NCBI GenBank assembly: GCA_964553105.1
Contig: CAZKJO010000008.1
Span: forward strand, 1 to 54,636
Direction of reading: 5' to 3'
Source: Profundicola sp964553105
GTDB lineage: Bacteria > Bacteroidota > Bacteroidia > Flavobacteriales > Weeksellaceae
DNA: 54,636 bases
Made by a program: the position numbers and the translations under genes. The notes beneath the pieces are model-generated. The model made no database searches, was not told where the DNA came from, and worked only from the letters and a program-made list of their open reading frames with translations. Of the stretch, positions 24,690 to 32,981 are shown piece by piece (positions within the stretch are counted from its first letter, which is position 1; the number at the start of each line of letters is the position of its first letter).

Positions 24690-25316
24690 ATGCGTAATCA
24701 TCACATATTACTTGTATTATTAATGTTCTTGTGTTCTACAGGGGCATATGCGCAGATACATATAGGTGATGGTCTGAGCATTGGTGAAGGCACGAGCATT
24801 ACAATTAAGAATCAAGAGGTAATCATCGCAACTGATGAAATCAAAGGAAAAGGAATTATTTCTATTCAAAATGATGATTCACAGAAAATCACTGTACTGA
24901 AGAATTTTAAATCTAATTCAGCATTAAAAATTGATTCTAAAGATTTAAAAGTTGAAGGTCGCTATGCAGAGCAATTTGCAGCGTATCATCTTCCTCCTTT
25001 GAGTGAGGAAATTATAGCCTCTAAAAAACAAAATGAAATTAAAAATGATTTACCTGTAAGATACATCAACAGCGAAGGTTTAACCTTTGGAAATAAGGAT
25101 GATGAGAAAAACAAAACAGTTGTCTCTTCTTTACCAAAAGATGTTTCTGGTGGAATCATAATCAGTGAAGTATTGCGTATGCAATTTACTGATTATCAAA
25201 CTGACTATATTATACCAATTTATAGTGTTTTACTTAACGTAGAGCGTTTTTCGGACAACGCTGAACTTTATGAGTTTGAATGTCTGACGGCAATCCTACG
25301 GCCACCCATCGCCTAG
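24690..25316 (+). CDS. Exported protein of unknown function
   Basis: I do not recognise this gene. It has a signal peptide (MRNHHILLVLLMFLCSTGAYAQ) and about 185 mature residues. The first part (IHIGDGLSIGEGTSITIKNQ, IIATDEIKGKGIISIQNDDS) is made of short hydrophobic strands with G-x-G turns, like the beta-helical openings of Bacteroidetes surface proteins. The C-terminal part (GGIIISEVLRMQFTDYQTDY, IPIYSVLLNVERFSD) is compact with no sorting tail. The start at 24690 fits the promoter better than the ATG at 24684. It is a monocistronic unit between a clear promoter and a strong terminator. Confidence 0.7.
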   Translation: MRNHHILLVLLMFLCSTGAYAQIHIGDGLSIGEGTSITIKNQEVIIATDEIKGKGIISIQNDDSQKITVLKNFKSNSALKIDSKDLKVEGRYAEQFAAYHLPPLSEEIIASKKQNEIKNDLPVRYINSEGLTFGNKDDEKNKTVVSSLPKDVSGGIIISEVLRMQFTDYQTDYIIPIYSVLLNVERFSDNAELYEFECLTAILRPPIA

Positions 25317-25348
25317 GACACTAAACTTTTTTATATTTATTTTATGCT

Positions 25349-25377
25349 ATCCGGAGTTTTCACTCGGATTTTTTTTT
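25349..25377 (+). terminator. Terminator of the exported-protein gene
   Basis: ATCCGgAGT (25349-25357) pairs with ACTcGGAT (25362-25369) and is followed by nine T. Confidence 0.9.
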
Positions 25378-25461
25378 GTCTTAAAATTGAGATTTGTAAC
25401 GATATTAAGTAGATTTCTAAAGCAATTAAGTCTTTAATTATTTTCCATTAATATTTAAAAC

Positions 25462-25497
25462 AAAAAAAATCTACCTGAAATTAATCAAGTAGATTTT
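25462..25497 (-). terminator. Terminator after gcvT
   Basis: AAAATCTAC (25466-25474) pairs with GTAGATTTT (25489-25497), plus inner TGA/TCA. On the minus strand the hairpin ends in a run of eight T (25462-25469). It ends the minus-strand birA-idi-queD-gcvT group. Confidence 0.88.
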
Positions 25498-25519
25498 AAA
25501 ATTTAAATTATCCATTTAC

Positions 25520-26596
25520 TTATACGAAAGGCGTCTTAACTACTTCTGCCTTAACAGTTTTCTTCCTAATTTGAATAAATATCTCAGATCCAACTTTAGC
25601 GTAATCGGTAGTAACGTAGCCCATTCCGATTCCTTCTTTTAAAACAGGAGATTGAGTACCTGAGGTAACTTTTCCTATTTCATTTCCATCCGCATCTACA
25701 ATAGGATAATCTTGACGCGGAATTCCTTTGTCAATCATTTTAAAGGCTACTAACTTACGTTTTAAACCTTCATCTTTTTGTTTTCTTAAAGCATCTGCTC
25801 CAATAAACTCAGTATCTAATTTAGTCACCCAACCTAGACCAGCTTCTAATGGAGTAGTTTCTTCGTTGATGTCATTTCCGTATAAACAATAACCTTTTTC
25901 TAATCTCAAAGTATCGCGAGAAGCTAATCCACAAGGCTCGATTCCATAATCCTTTCCTGCTTCAAAAACTGCATTCCAAATCTTTTCTGAATCTTTGGCA
26001 TCGAAATAAAGCTCAAAACCACCCGAACCTGTATATCCCGTTGCGGAAATGATAACATTTTGAACACCAGCAAATTCACCTACAACAATATTGTAGAATT
26101 TAATATCTTCTAATTTAACATCAGTCAAGCTCTGCATCGCTTCAAGCGCTTTAGGACCTTGAATTGCCAATACAGCTGTGTCATCGCTTTGATCCTCAAC
26201 CTTAGCTCCTATTTTGTTTTGTTTATTCACCCAAGCCCAATCTTTATCCAAACACCCAGCGTTCACTACAGCTAAATAGTCTTGATCCGCAATTTGGTAA
26301 AGAATAAGATCATCAATAATCCCCCCCTCTTCATTCAAAAAACAAGTATACTGAGCTTTGTTAGGTTTTAATTTAGTTACATCATTGCTACACAGCATCT
26401 GAAGCAATTCTTCAGCCTTTTCTCCTGTAAACCTAAATTGTCCCATGTGACTTACGTCGAATACGCCAACACCTTCGCGAACCGCCATGTGTTCATGATT
26501 AACGCCGGCATATTGAATAGGCATCTCAAAGCCTGCGTAAGGAAGCATTTTAGCGCCTAATTCTTTATGCGTTTGATTTAATGCAGTTAATTTCAT
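25520..26596 (-). CDS. gcvT: Aminomethyltransferase, glycine cleavage T protein
   Basis: GcvT transfers the methylene group from the lipoyl-bound aminomethyl to tetrahydrofolate, releasing ammonia. The 358 residues have the N-terminal FEMPIQYAGVNHEHMAVREGVGVFDVSHMGQ (split: FEMPIQYAG and VGVFDVSHMGQ), the catalytic-Asp loop EEGGIIDDLILYQ, folate-binding GYTGSGGFELY, and CGLASRDTLRLEKGYCLYG with the conserved Arg. The length is typical. gcvP is about 20 kb away at 46229 and gcvH is not in the window, so the system is dispersed. It lies 16 bp after queD. Confidence 0.97.
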   Translation of the reverse strand: MKLTALNQTHKELGAKMLPYAGFEMPIQYAGVNHEHMAVREGVGVFDVSHMGQFRFTGEKAEELLQMLCSNDVTKLKPNKAQYTCFLNEEGGIIDDLILYQIADQDYLAVVNAGCLDKDWAWVNKQNKIGAKVEDQSDDTAVLAIQGPKALEAMQSLTDVKLEDIKFYNIVVGEFAGVQNVIISATGYTGSGGFELYFDAKDSEKIWNAVFEAGKDYGIEPCGLASRDTLRLEKGYCLYGNDINEETTPLEAGLGWVTKLDTEFIGADALRKQKDEGLKRKLVAFKMIDKGIPRQDYPIVDADGNEIGKVTSGTQSPVLKEGIGMGYVTTDYAKVGSEIFIQIRKKTVKAEVVKTPFV

Positions 26597-26612
26597 TATT
26601 TAATTGTTTAAT

Positions 26613-27020
26613 TTATCCACGATATGTTACAAAGTTTCGTGGTGTTTCATATAAGGTTACTTCTAATTGTTTGTCGTCGCTTAGATGGTTTCGGATTCGA
26701 TTCCATATAAGCACAACGATATTCTCAGCCGTAGGGTTTAAGTCTTTAAACTCAGGAATATCTAAATTCAAATTTTTATGATCTAAATAATCTTCTACTT
26801 CATCTTTAATGATTTGCTTCAAATCATCTAGATTAATGACAAATCCCGTCGCTGGATCAATTTCTCCTGTTACACTCACCGTTAATTCATAATTATGCCC
26901 ATGAAAGTTAGGCAGCGCACATTTACCAAAAACTTTTCTATTTTTTTCATCATCCCAATCTTTTCTATGCAATCGATGCGCTGCATTGAAATGAGATTTT
27001 CTATGAACAGTTACTGTCAT
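26613..27020 (-). CDS. queD: 6-carboxytetrahydropterin synthase family protein
   Basis: The 135-residue T-fold enzyme has the zinc ligands and catalytic Cys of the PTPS/QueD family: HFNAAHRL, GKCALPNFHGHNYEL (Cys then two His) and LDHKNLN. QueD makes the queuosine precursor CPH4; related 6-pyruvoyl-tetrahydropterin synthases make biopterin, and the sequence does not fully separate them. The start overlaps the idi stop by 4 bp (ATGA), and gcvT follows 16 bp later. No other queuosine genes or preQ1 riboswitch are seen nearby. Confidence 0.88.
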   Translation of the reverse strand: MTVTVHRKSHFNAAHRLHRKDWDDEKNRKVFGKCALPNFHGHNYELTVSVTGEIDPATGFVINLDDLKQIIKDEVEDYLDHKNLNLDIPEFKDLNPTAENIVVLIWNRIRNHLSDDKQLEVTLYETPRNFVTYRG

Positions 27021-27535
27021 GATAGGTGGGCTAAATATTCTTTAAGTATAATTCGAAACCAGGGTGTGTATTCCTCTGGATTATTTTGAACATCTTGCTG
27101 TAGTTCATCGAAATCAATCCATTTATAAGCTGCTACTTCTTCGGGATTAATAACAGGTTCTTCATTATAAACACCCTTAAAGACATGGTCTAACTCATGC
27201 TCCGTAAGTCCTTGACCCACATAAGCTTTATAAATAAAATCAAATTGATATTCTATAGGACAAGTGAACCCCATTTCTTCTTGCAATCTTCTGCTCGCAC
27301 CCTCTTCATAAGTCTCACCCTCGCGTGGATGACTACAACATGTATTGGTCCATTTTCCAGGGGTATGATATTTTTCAAAAGCTCTTTGTTGGATTAACAA
27401 TTCTCCTTTATCATTAAAAATAAACACAGAAAAAGCTCGATGCAACACCCCTGCTACATGAGCTTCCTGTTTTTCCATAAGGCCAATTGGCTCATCTTGT
27501 TCTGTAATTAGAACAACATTTTCTTTCTCTACCAT
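27017..27535 (-). CDS. idi: Isopentenyl-diphosphate delta-isomerase, type I
   Basis: This Nudix-fold enzyme interconverts IPP and DMAPP for isoprenoid synthesis. The 172 residues contain LMEKQEAHVAGVLHRAFSVF, the catalytic Cys motif TNTCCSHP, EEGASRRLQEEMGF with metal-binding Glu, and ELDHVFKGVY with the second catalytic acidic region. Length and motifs are those of type I Idi. The ATG at 27535 gives the expected N-terminus. It overlaps queD by 4 bp. A -7 box ends only 8 bp before the ATG, suggesting a very short leader. Confidence 0.95.
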   Translation of the reverse strand: MVEKENVVLITEQDEPIGLMEKQEAHVAGVLHRAFSVFIFNDKGELLIQQRAFEKYHTPGKWTNTCCSHPREGETYEEGASRRLQEEMGFTCPIEYQFDFIYKAYVGQGLTEHELDHVFKGVYNEEPVINPEEVAAYKWIDFDELQQDVQNNPEEYTPWFRIILKEYLAHLS

Positions 27536-27542
27536 AGTGTTT

Positions 27543-27550
27543 CAAAATTA
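27543..27550 (-). promoter_or_regulatory. -7 box close to idi
   Basis: On the minus strand this is TAATTTTG, matching TAnnTTTG. It ends 8 bp upstream of the idi ATG, so the mRNA would have a leader of only a few bases. No -33 TTG lies at standard spacing (one at 25 bp). Confidence 0.4.
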
Positions 27551-27585
27551 CGATTATTATCCACAATTATAAAATCAAAAGTAAA

Positions 27586-28323
27586 TTAGTAAAGAAGTTT
27601 TATCTCTTTATGTCTAAAAGTCTTTTCACCTCTATCTTCCAAATCTACCACCAGGTTTCCTTCTCTATTTACATATTGAATAATTCCATTCATTTTTTGA
27701 TTATTAATCTCAAATACAGAAACATTTCCTTTTTTAAACAATTGATTATTATATGTATCATAAATTAAATCAAATTGCTTGGTCTTCATCTTATAAAAGT
27801 TATCATAAAAATGAAGCATTAAATTTTTAATAAATTCCTGAATATTATAATTAAGTACCATGTTTTCAAGCTTTAGAGAACTAACGTGCTCTAATTCTCC
27901 AAAATTTACTTGGTTGATATTAACCCCCAAACCTATTACACAGAATTTTGTTTTATCACCGGTTAATTTTGTTTCAATTAAAATACCTGCAATTTTTTTA
28001 TTATTTAAAATTATATCATTAGGCCATTTTACTTGTGCCGCTATCTGCCAATTTGACAAAAAGCGGGTTATTTCAGTAGAAATCCACATGTTAAATATTG
28101 CTAATTCTTCTTGAACCTTCAGTGGATATCTAATTAAAAAACTAAAGGTAGCGTTTTTATAATCTTCTGATAGCCAAACATTATTAGCATACCCCTTTCC
28201 AGAAGATTGTTTATCAGCGCTAACGATGGTCCAGGATGGCACATCAATTCCTGCCAATTGGTATAGCTTTTGATTAGTTGAACCCAAGGATTCAAAATGC
28301 AAGAAATTGAGTTTTTTTAACAT
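27586..28323 (-). CDS. birA: Biotin--[acetyl-CoA-carboxylase] ligase
   Basis: BirA attaches biotin to the carrier domain of acetyl-CoA carboxylase. The 245 residues begin with FHFESLGSTNQKL-like substrate-recognition (HFESLGSTNQ), followed by the biotinyl-AMP loop SADKQSSGKGYANNVW, FSFLIRYPL, the catalytic VKWPNDIILNNKKIAGILIE and IGLGVNIN. There is no N-terminal HTH domain, so it is a class I ligase without repressor function. It is divergent to rsfS-ftsH, a common flavobacterial arrangement. Confidence 0.95.
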   Translation of the reverse strand: MLKKLNFLHFESLGSTNQKLYQLAGIDVPSWTIVSADKQSSGKGYANNVWLSEDYKNATFSFLIRYPLKVQEELAIFNMWISTEITRFLSNWQIAAQVKWPNDIILNNKKIAGILIETKLTGDKTKFCVIGLGVNINQVNFGELEHVSSLKLENMVLNYNIQEFIKNLMLHFYDNFYKMKTKQFDLIYDTYNNQLFKKGNVSVFEINNQKMNGIIQYVNREGNLVVDLEDRGEKTFRHKEIKLLY

Positions 28324-28373
28324 ATTTAATATGATTGCAGCTAAATAGCAATTATGATTAAGCTTAAAATTAC

Positions 28374-28381
28374 TATTTTTG
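28374..28381 (+). promoter_or_regulatory. -7 promoter box for rsfS-ftsH operon
   Basis: TATTTTTG matches TAnnTTTG 25 bp upstream of the rsfS ATG. No matching TTG at -33 is apparent. Confidence 0.5.
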
Positions 28382-28406
28382 CAAGTCCAAAATTAAATAA
28401 TATTGA

Positions 28407-28763
28407 ATGATTGAAAAATCCAACTCAAATAAATTGGTAGAAATAATAGTTAATAGTATCGATGATATGAAAGCTGAGAACATTACTATCCTCGATTTAA
28501 GAGAGATAGACAATGCTGTCAGCGAATTTTTTATTATCTGTAGTGGTAATTCGACGACACAAGTCTCGGCTATTGCCACTAATGTAGAGAAGAAAGTTAG
28601 AAATGAAATAAAGGAAAGACCTTTACACACCGAAGGTAATCAAAATGCCCAATGGGTTCTGATGGATTACGGAAATGTTGTAGTGCATGTTTTTCTGAAG
28701 GGTATCCGCGAGTTCTATGACTTAGAAAGCATGTGGGGAGATGCCAAATTAATTTCTGCTTAA
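28407..28763 (+). CDS. rsfS: Ribosomal silencing factor RsfS
   Basis: RsfS binds ribosomal protein uL14 and prevents subunit joining when nutrients are scarce. The 118 residues show the family core: IVNSIDDMKAENITILDLRE, FFIICSGNSTTQVSAIATNVE, EGNQNAQWVLMDYGNVVVHVF and the C-terminal REFYDLESMWGDAK. It is first in the plus-strand operon and lies 18 bp before the ftsH TTG start. Confidence 0.96.
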   Translation: MIEKSNSNKLVEIIVNSIDDMKAENITILDLREIDNAVSEFFIICSGNSTTQVSAIATNVEKKVRNEIKERPLHTEGNQNAQWVLMDYGNVVVHVFLKGIREFYDLESMWGDAKLISA

Positions 28764-28781
28764 CCTTATAAAAATCACAAA

Positions 28782-30797
28782 TTGACACAAAAGAAAAAAA
28801 ACAATAAACCGTCATTTAATTTAAATTGGCTTTATACGGCTATTGCCTTATTTTTAGCTGGTTGGTTCTTCATTATGAGTGGCGGAATGAACGGCTCAGG
28901 AAAAGAAATTCAAGAGAGAGATTTCTTTAGATATGTAGAAGAAGGTTATGTACAGAATTTCGTATTCGATAAGGATGCGGATAGAGTTTCTGTTTTCTTG
29001 ACCGATGAAGCTTTAGAAAAAGAGGAGTTTAAAGGTTTAAAGCAAACCCCCAATCTTACGGGAGAAACGCCTAATATGACTTTTAAGGTTGCCAATCAAA
29101 CGGTATTTTTTGATAAATACGATCGGTTACCTAAAGAAGCTACTTCTGAGGTAACGATGGAACTAACTGAAAACAATGTTTTCGTTGAGATTTTATTCCA
29201 AATCTTAATTTGGGTTGCTCTACTGGGTTTACTTTGGTATTTTATCTTCAGAAGAATGTCTGGAGGTGGCGCCGGCGGTGGTGGACAAATTTTCAACATT
29301 GGGAAATCAAAAGCTAAATTATATGATGAGAATTCTCAAGTTAAAGTTTCGTTTAAGGATGTTGCTGGACTAGAAGGGGCTAAAGAAGAAGTTGAAGAAA
29401 TCGTTCAATTTCTGAAAAACCCTGAAAGATACACTCGTTTAGGTGGTAAGATTCCAAAAGGAGCATTACTTATAGGACCTCCAGGTACGGGTAAAACTCT
29501 ATTAGCAAAAGCAGTTGCTGGTGAGGCACAAGTTCCTTTCTTCTCATTATCAGGTTCTGATTTCGTGGAAATGTTCGTAGGTGTTGGAGCATCACGTGTT
29601 CGAGATTTATTCAAGAATGCAAAAGAAAAATCTCCATCTATTATCTTTATCGATGAGATTGATGCAATTGGTAGAGCCAGAGGAAAAAATAATATGACTG
29701 GTGGTAATGATGAGCGTGAAAACACGTTGAACCAATTACTAACCGAAATGGACGGTTTCGATACAAATACCAACGTAATTGTAATGGCAGCAACCAACCG
29801 TGCAGATATCTTAGACTCTGCCTTAATGCGTGCAGGACGTTTTGACCGTAGAATTTATGTTGATTTACCAGAGATTCACGAGAGAAAAGAGATTTTCAAA
29901 GTTCACACGAAGAATCTTAAAATTAAAGAAACTTTAGATTTAGAGTTCCTTGCAAGGCAAACACCTGGATTTAGTGGTGCTGATATTGCCAATATTTGTA
30001 ATGAGGCTGCTCTAATCGCTGCTAGAAAAGGTAAAGATGCTATTGATAGACAAGATTTCTTAGACGCAGTTGATAGAATTATTGGTGGGTTAGAGAAAAA
30101 AGGTAAGTTAATTAAGCCAAAAGAAAAAAGAAGAATTGCTTTTCATGAGGCTGGACATGCTACGAGTAGCTGGTTATTAGAACATGCTTCTCCTCTAGTT
30201 AAGGTAACTATTGTTCCGAGAGGAAGATCTTTAGGTGCTGCATGGTATTTACCAGAAGAAAGACAAATTACCACAGAGAGCCAGATGTTAGATGAAATGT
30301 GTGCTTTATTAGGTGGAAGAGCTGCTGAGGAAGTTATGTTCGGCAAGGATTATTCTACGGGAGCGCAAAACGACTTAGAAAGAGCCTTCAAACAATCTAG
30401 AGCCATGGTAACTATATATGGATTGAGTCCAAGAGTTGGGCATATCTCTTATTATGACAGTTCGGGACAAAACGATTATGCTTTTTCTAAGCCATATTCT
30501 GAGAAAACTGCAGAAAAGATTGACGAAGAGATTAGAAGAATTATCGATGAGCAATATACCAGAAGTGTTGAGTTACTCTCAGCCAATAAGGATAAACTTA
30601 CTTTACTAGCCGAAAAATTATTAGAAGAGGAAGTTATATTCCGAGAAGATTTAGAAAAAATATTTGGCGAAAGAGAGTTTGATGATGAAATGAATACAAT
30701 AACAAAACAAGCTGAGTTAGAAGATCAAAAGAAAGTTGATTCAGCCGTTGAGAACATAGAAAAAGATATTACATCTATACCTTCGAAAGAAGTATAA
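28782..30797 (+). CDS. ftsH: ATP-dependent zinc metalloprotease FtsH
   Basis: FtsH is a hexameric inner-membrane AAA+ protease that degrades membrane and regulatory proteins. The 671 residues have a transmembrane segment at about 15-33, a periplasmic domain, a second helix near 132-150, the AAA module with Walker A GPPGTGKT from Gly232 and Walker B IIFIDEID, then the zinc site HEAGH (455-459). The C-terminus is acidic. The start is TTG at 28782: it gives the expected short basic tail before the first helix, and the next in-frame Met lies inside that helix. It is followed by a hairpin at 30803 and the LUD gene. Confidence 0.97.
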   Translation: MTQKKKNNKPSFNLNWLYTAIALFLAGWFFIMSGGMNGSGKEIQERDFFRYVEEGYVQNFVFDKDADRVSVFLTDEALEKEEFKGLKQTPNLTGETPNMTFKVANQTVFFDKYDRLPKEATSEVTMELTENNVFVEILFQILIWVALLGLLWYFIFRRMSGGGAGGGGQIFNIGKSKAKLYDENSQVKVSFKDVAGLEGAKEEVEEIVQFLKNPERYTRLGGKIPKGALLIGPPGTGKTLLAKAVAGEAQVPFFSLSGSDFVEMFVGVGASRVRDLFKNAKEKSPSIIFIDEIDAIGRARGKNNMTGGNDERENTLNQLLTEMDGFDTNTNVIVMAATNRADILDSALMRAGRFDRRIYVDLPEIHERKEIFKVHTKNLKIKETLDLEFLARQTPGFSGADIANICNEAALIAARKGKDAIDRQDFLDAVDRIIGGLEKKGKLIKPKEKRRIAFHEAGHATSSWLLEHASPLVKVTIVPRGRSLGAAWYLPEERQITTESQMLDEMCALLGGRAAEEVMFGKDYSTGAQNDLERAFKQSRAMVTIYGLSPRVGHISYYDSSGQNDYAFSKPYSEKTAEKIDEEIRRIIDEQYTRSVELLSANKDKLTLLAEKLLEEEVIFREDLEKIFGEREFDDEMNTITKQAELEDQKKVDSAVENIEKDITSIPSKEV

Positions 30798-30802
30798 AAA
30801 TC

Positions 30803-30848
30803 AAGATGAATTGCGTTTAAATATTCTATATATTTGAACGCAAACTTC
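30803..30848 (+). other. Hairpin between ftsH and the LUD gene
   Basis: TTGCGTT (30811-30817) pairs with AACGCAA (30837-30843), flanked by CAAGA/TCTTG. The stem lacks a T tract, so it is more likely a processing or stability element than a terminator. Confidence 0.5.
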
Positions 30849-30907
30849 TTGTATTAGATAGATTTGTATTTATAACTTTTTTTAAGTTATTTTAGTAAAT
30901 ATTTTAT

Positions 30908-31489
30908 ATGACCAATTTGTGGAGTAAAATAAAGGAATTGTTTCAACCAGAACAAGAAGACGACGACGAGGATATCGATTTATCCTATCCAGTTGAACTT
31001 CCCTTGGATGAAAAATTCGCTAAGTTTTTTAGTGAAGCAGGCGGTCATTTTCTTTATTGTGAGAATAAACAAGAGGTTTTATATTATTTAAAACAAATTA
31101 TAGAACAAGAAGACATCAGTAGGTTTATCTGCTTTGAGGATCCTCTGCAAAAGATGCTGACGATGGTTGGAGCTAATTATATTAATTACCCATCTGCCAC
31201 TGCGGATTTCAATTTTATTCATTGTGAAAGTTTAATTTCTTATAACGGATCCATTATGCTATCATCTGATAAAACTGGAGGTAGAAAAATATCTGAATTA
31301 CCAGATAATTTCATTGTATACGCTCAGCACAGTCAGATTGTAGATAATCTAAGCGAGGCTATGCAAATACTCAATAGAACCAAAATGAATAACCTACCAA
31401 GTGGAATTACATCCATTGGTGGTGTAGATGCCAACCCAATGAATGGTAAAATATCTACAAAAAACATATATTTGTTGATTGTAGAATAA
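30908..31489 (+). CDS. LUD-domain (LutC-like) protein
   Basis: The 193-residue protein has an acidic N-terminal stretch (EQEDDDEDIDL, 16-26) and then a LUD domain: FSEAGGHFLYCENKQEVLYYL, ADFNFIHCESLISYNGSIML, PDNFIVYAQHSQIVDNL and GITSIGGVDANPMNGKIS. LUD proteins include LutC of lactate utilisation and DUF162 relatives; no lutA or lutB is present. It lies between ftsH and cdsA, 4 bp before cdsA, so it is transcribed with phospholipid-synthesis genes. The function of this orphan type is unknown. Confidence 0.82.
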   Translation: MTNLWSKIKELFQPEQEDDDEDIDLSYPVELPLDEKFAKFFSEAGGHFLYCENKQEVLYYLKQIIEQEDISRFICFEDPLQKMLTMVGANYINYPSATADFNFIHCESLISYNGSIMLSSDKTGGRKISELPDNFIVYAQHSQIVDNLSEAMQILNRTKMNNLPSGITSIGGVDANPMNGKISTKNIYLLIVE

Positions 31490-31493
31490 GACT

Positions 31494-32309
31494 ATGCCCA
31501 ACATTTTGACCCGTGCTATTTTTGGATTTGCCTATATCGCAGCGATCGTATTTGCATTTCTCTATTCTCCATTGAGTTTAGTAATTCTCTTGGGGCTTTT
31601 TTTAGCACTTTGTTTATGGGAATTAATTCAATTGCTTCAATTTGACAATAAGCTTTATATCCTTGGAACTGTATTAGTTTCAGGATATTTATTTTATAAC
31701 TATGCCGAGAAGTTTTGGTACTCAACGGGTATGTTTGATGTAAGGTTAGTTAATTTTTTACCACCCTTATTATTCATCATTGCATTAGTTATAATTTTTA
31801 AAAGACCTGTTGAGTTAGCTTTTGATTCATCTAAATTAATTTTTAGTGTGGTCTATGTAGCACTACCCTTTTCTCTGGTTTTATCAACAGTTAAAAAATT
31901 CGAAGTAGATAACTTTGAAATGTTAAATTCGCTCATGGGTATTTTCATTTTATTATGGTGCAGCGATACCTTTGCTTATCTTACTGGCAAATACTTTGGC
32001 TCGAGAAAACTAAGTTCTATTTCCCAAAACAAAACCGTAGAGGGTTTGATAGGTGGAATGTTCTTTACAATTGTTGCAGGTATAATAATCAATTACAATT
32101 TCCCTAATTTAAGAGGAAACTGGATTATCATTGCTATCATTATTGCTATTGTTGCTCCATTGGGTGATTTAGCAGAATCTAAACTTAAACGCGTTTTTGG
32201 TGTTAAGGACAGTGGTAATTTATTGCCTGGCCATGGTGGTTTTTTAGATCGCTTGGATAGCTTTCTTCCATCGGCCGTTGCCCTATATATTTATTTTTTA
32301 TTTATTTAA
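31494..32309 (+). CDS. cdsA: Phosphatidate cytidylyltransferase
   Basis: CdsA makes CDP-diacylglycerol from phosphatidate and CTP in the inner membrane. The 271-residue protein has about seven or eight membrane segments and the C-terminal family signature KLKRVFGVKDSGNLLPGHGG followed by FLDRLDS. WCSDTFAYLTGKYFG is the conserved metal-binding segment. The next gene, psd, starts 3 bp after its stop, so CDP-diacylglycerol and phosphatidylethanolamine synthesis are coupled in one operon. Confidence 0.96.
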   Translation: MPNILTRAIFGFAYIAAIVFAFLYSPLSLVILLGLFLALCLWELIQLLQFDNKLYILGTVLVSGYLFYNYAEKFWYSTGMFDVRLVNFLPPLLFIIALVIIFKRPVELAFDSSKLIFSVVYVALPFSLVLSTVKKFEVDNFEMLNSLMGIFILLWCSDTFAYLTGKYFGSRKLSSISQNKTVEGLIGGMFFTIVAGIIINYNFPNLRGNWIIIAIIIAIVAPLGDLAESKLKRVFGVKDSGNLLPGHGGFLDRLDSFLPSAVALYIYFLFI

Positions 32310-32312
32310 AAT

Positions 32313-32969
32313 ATGATAAAGTTACATAAAGAAGGAACTTGGATTTTAATTATTGGCTTTGCATTATTAATCGCTGCCAGTATTCCATTGTATTTAAATG
32401 GCAATACCCTTTCTTATATTGCTATAGCTGCCTTGGCCCTATTCTATGGATTTGTAGTTTGGTTCTTCAGAAATCCACTACGTGAAAGTGAATCAGCAGC
32501 GCTGGAAATAGTAGCACCGGTTGATGGAAAAGTAGTAGTGATTGAAAAAGTATTCGAGAAAGAATATTTGAAGAAAGAAGTGATGCAAGTATCTATCTTT
32601 ATGAGCCCTTTAAATGTTCATGTATGTAGATATCCCGTAGCCGGAGAAGTAACTTATACAAAATATCATCCAGGTAAATATTTAGTAGCTTTCCACCCAA
32701 AGTCTTCTGAATTAAATGAACGTACGACTACTGTTGTAAAAGCAGTGAATGGAACCGAGGTCTTATTCAGACAAATTGCTGGTGCCTTAGCCAGACGAAT
32801 CGTTTTATATGCAAAACCTGGAGATAAGGCCGTAGCAGGTACTGAGTACGGATTTATTAAGTTCGGATCTCGTTTAGATGTTTTCTTACCATTAGATGCA
32901 GAAATTTTATGTAAATTGGGTGACAAGACTAAAGGCGCAGTAGATATTATTGCAAAACTTAAGGAATAA
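32313..32969 (+). CDS. psd: Phosphatidylserine decarboxylase (short type)
   Basis: This pyruvoyl enzyme produces phosphatidylethanolamine. The 218-residue proenzyme has an N-terminal hairpin of two membrane segments (about 12-52), IVAPVDGKVVVIEK, the FMSPLNVHVCRYPVAGEV core, and the self-cleavage site FGSR where Ser186 would become the pyruvoyl group. The short Psd-A class usually has such a GS site with a small C-terminal alpha chain of about 33 residues, as here. It lies 3 bp after cdsA and 12 bp before rnz. Confidence 0.94.
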   Translation: MIKLHKEGTWILIIGFALLIAASIPLYLNGNTLSYIAIAALALFYGFVVWFFRNPLRESESAALEIVAPVDGKVVVIEKVFEKEYLKKEVMQVSIFMSPLNVHVCRYPVAGEVTYTKYHPGKYLVAFHPKSSELNERTTTVVKAVNGTEVLFRQIAGALARRIVLYAKPGDKAVAGTEYGFIKFGSRLDVFLPLDAEILCKLGDKTKGAVDIIAKLKE

Positions 32970-32981
32970 ACACCAATACTC

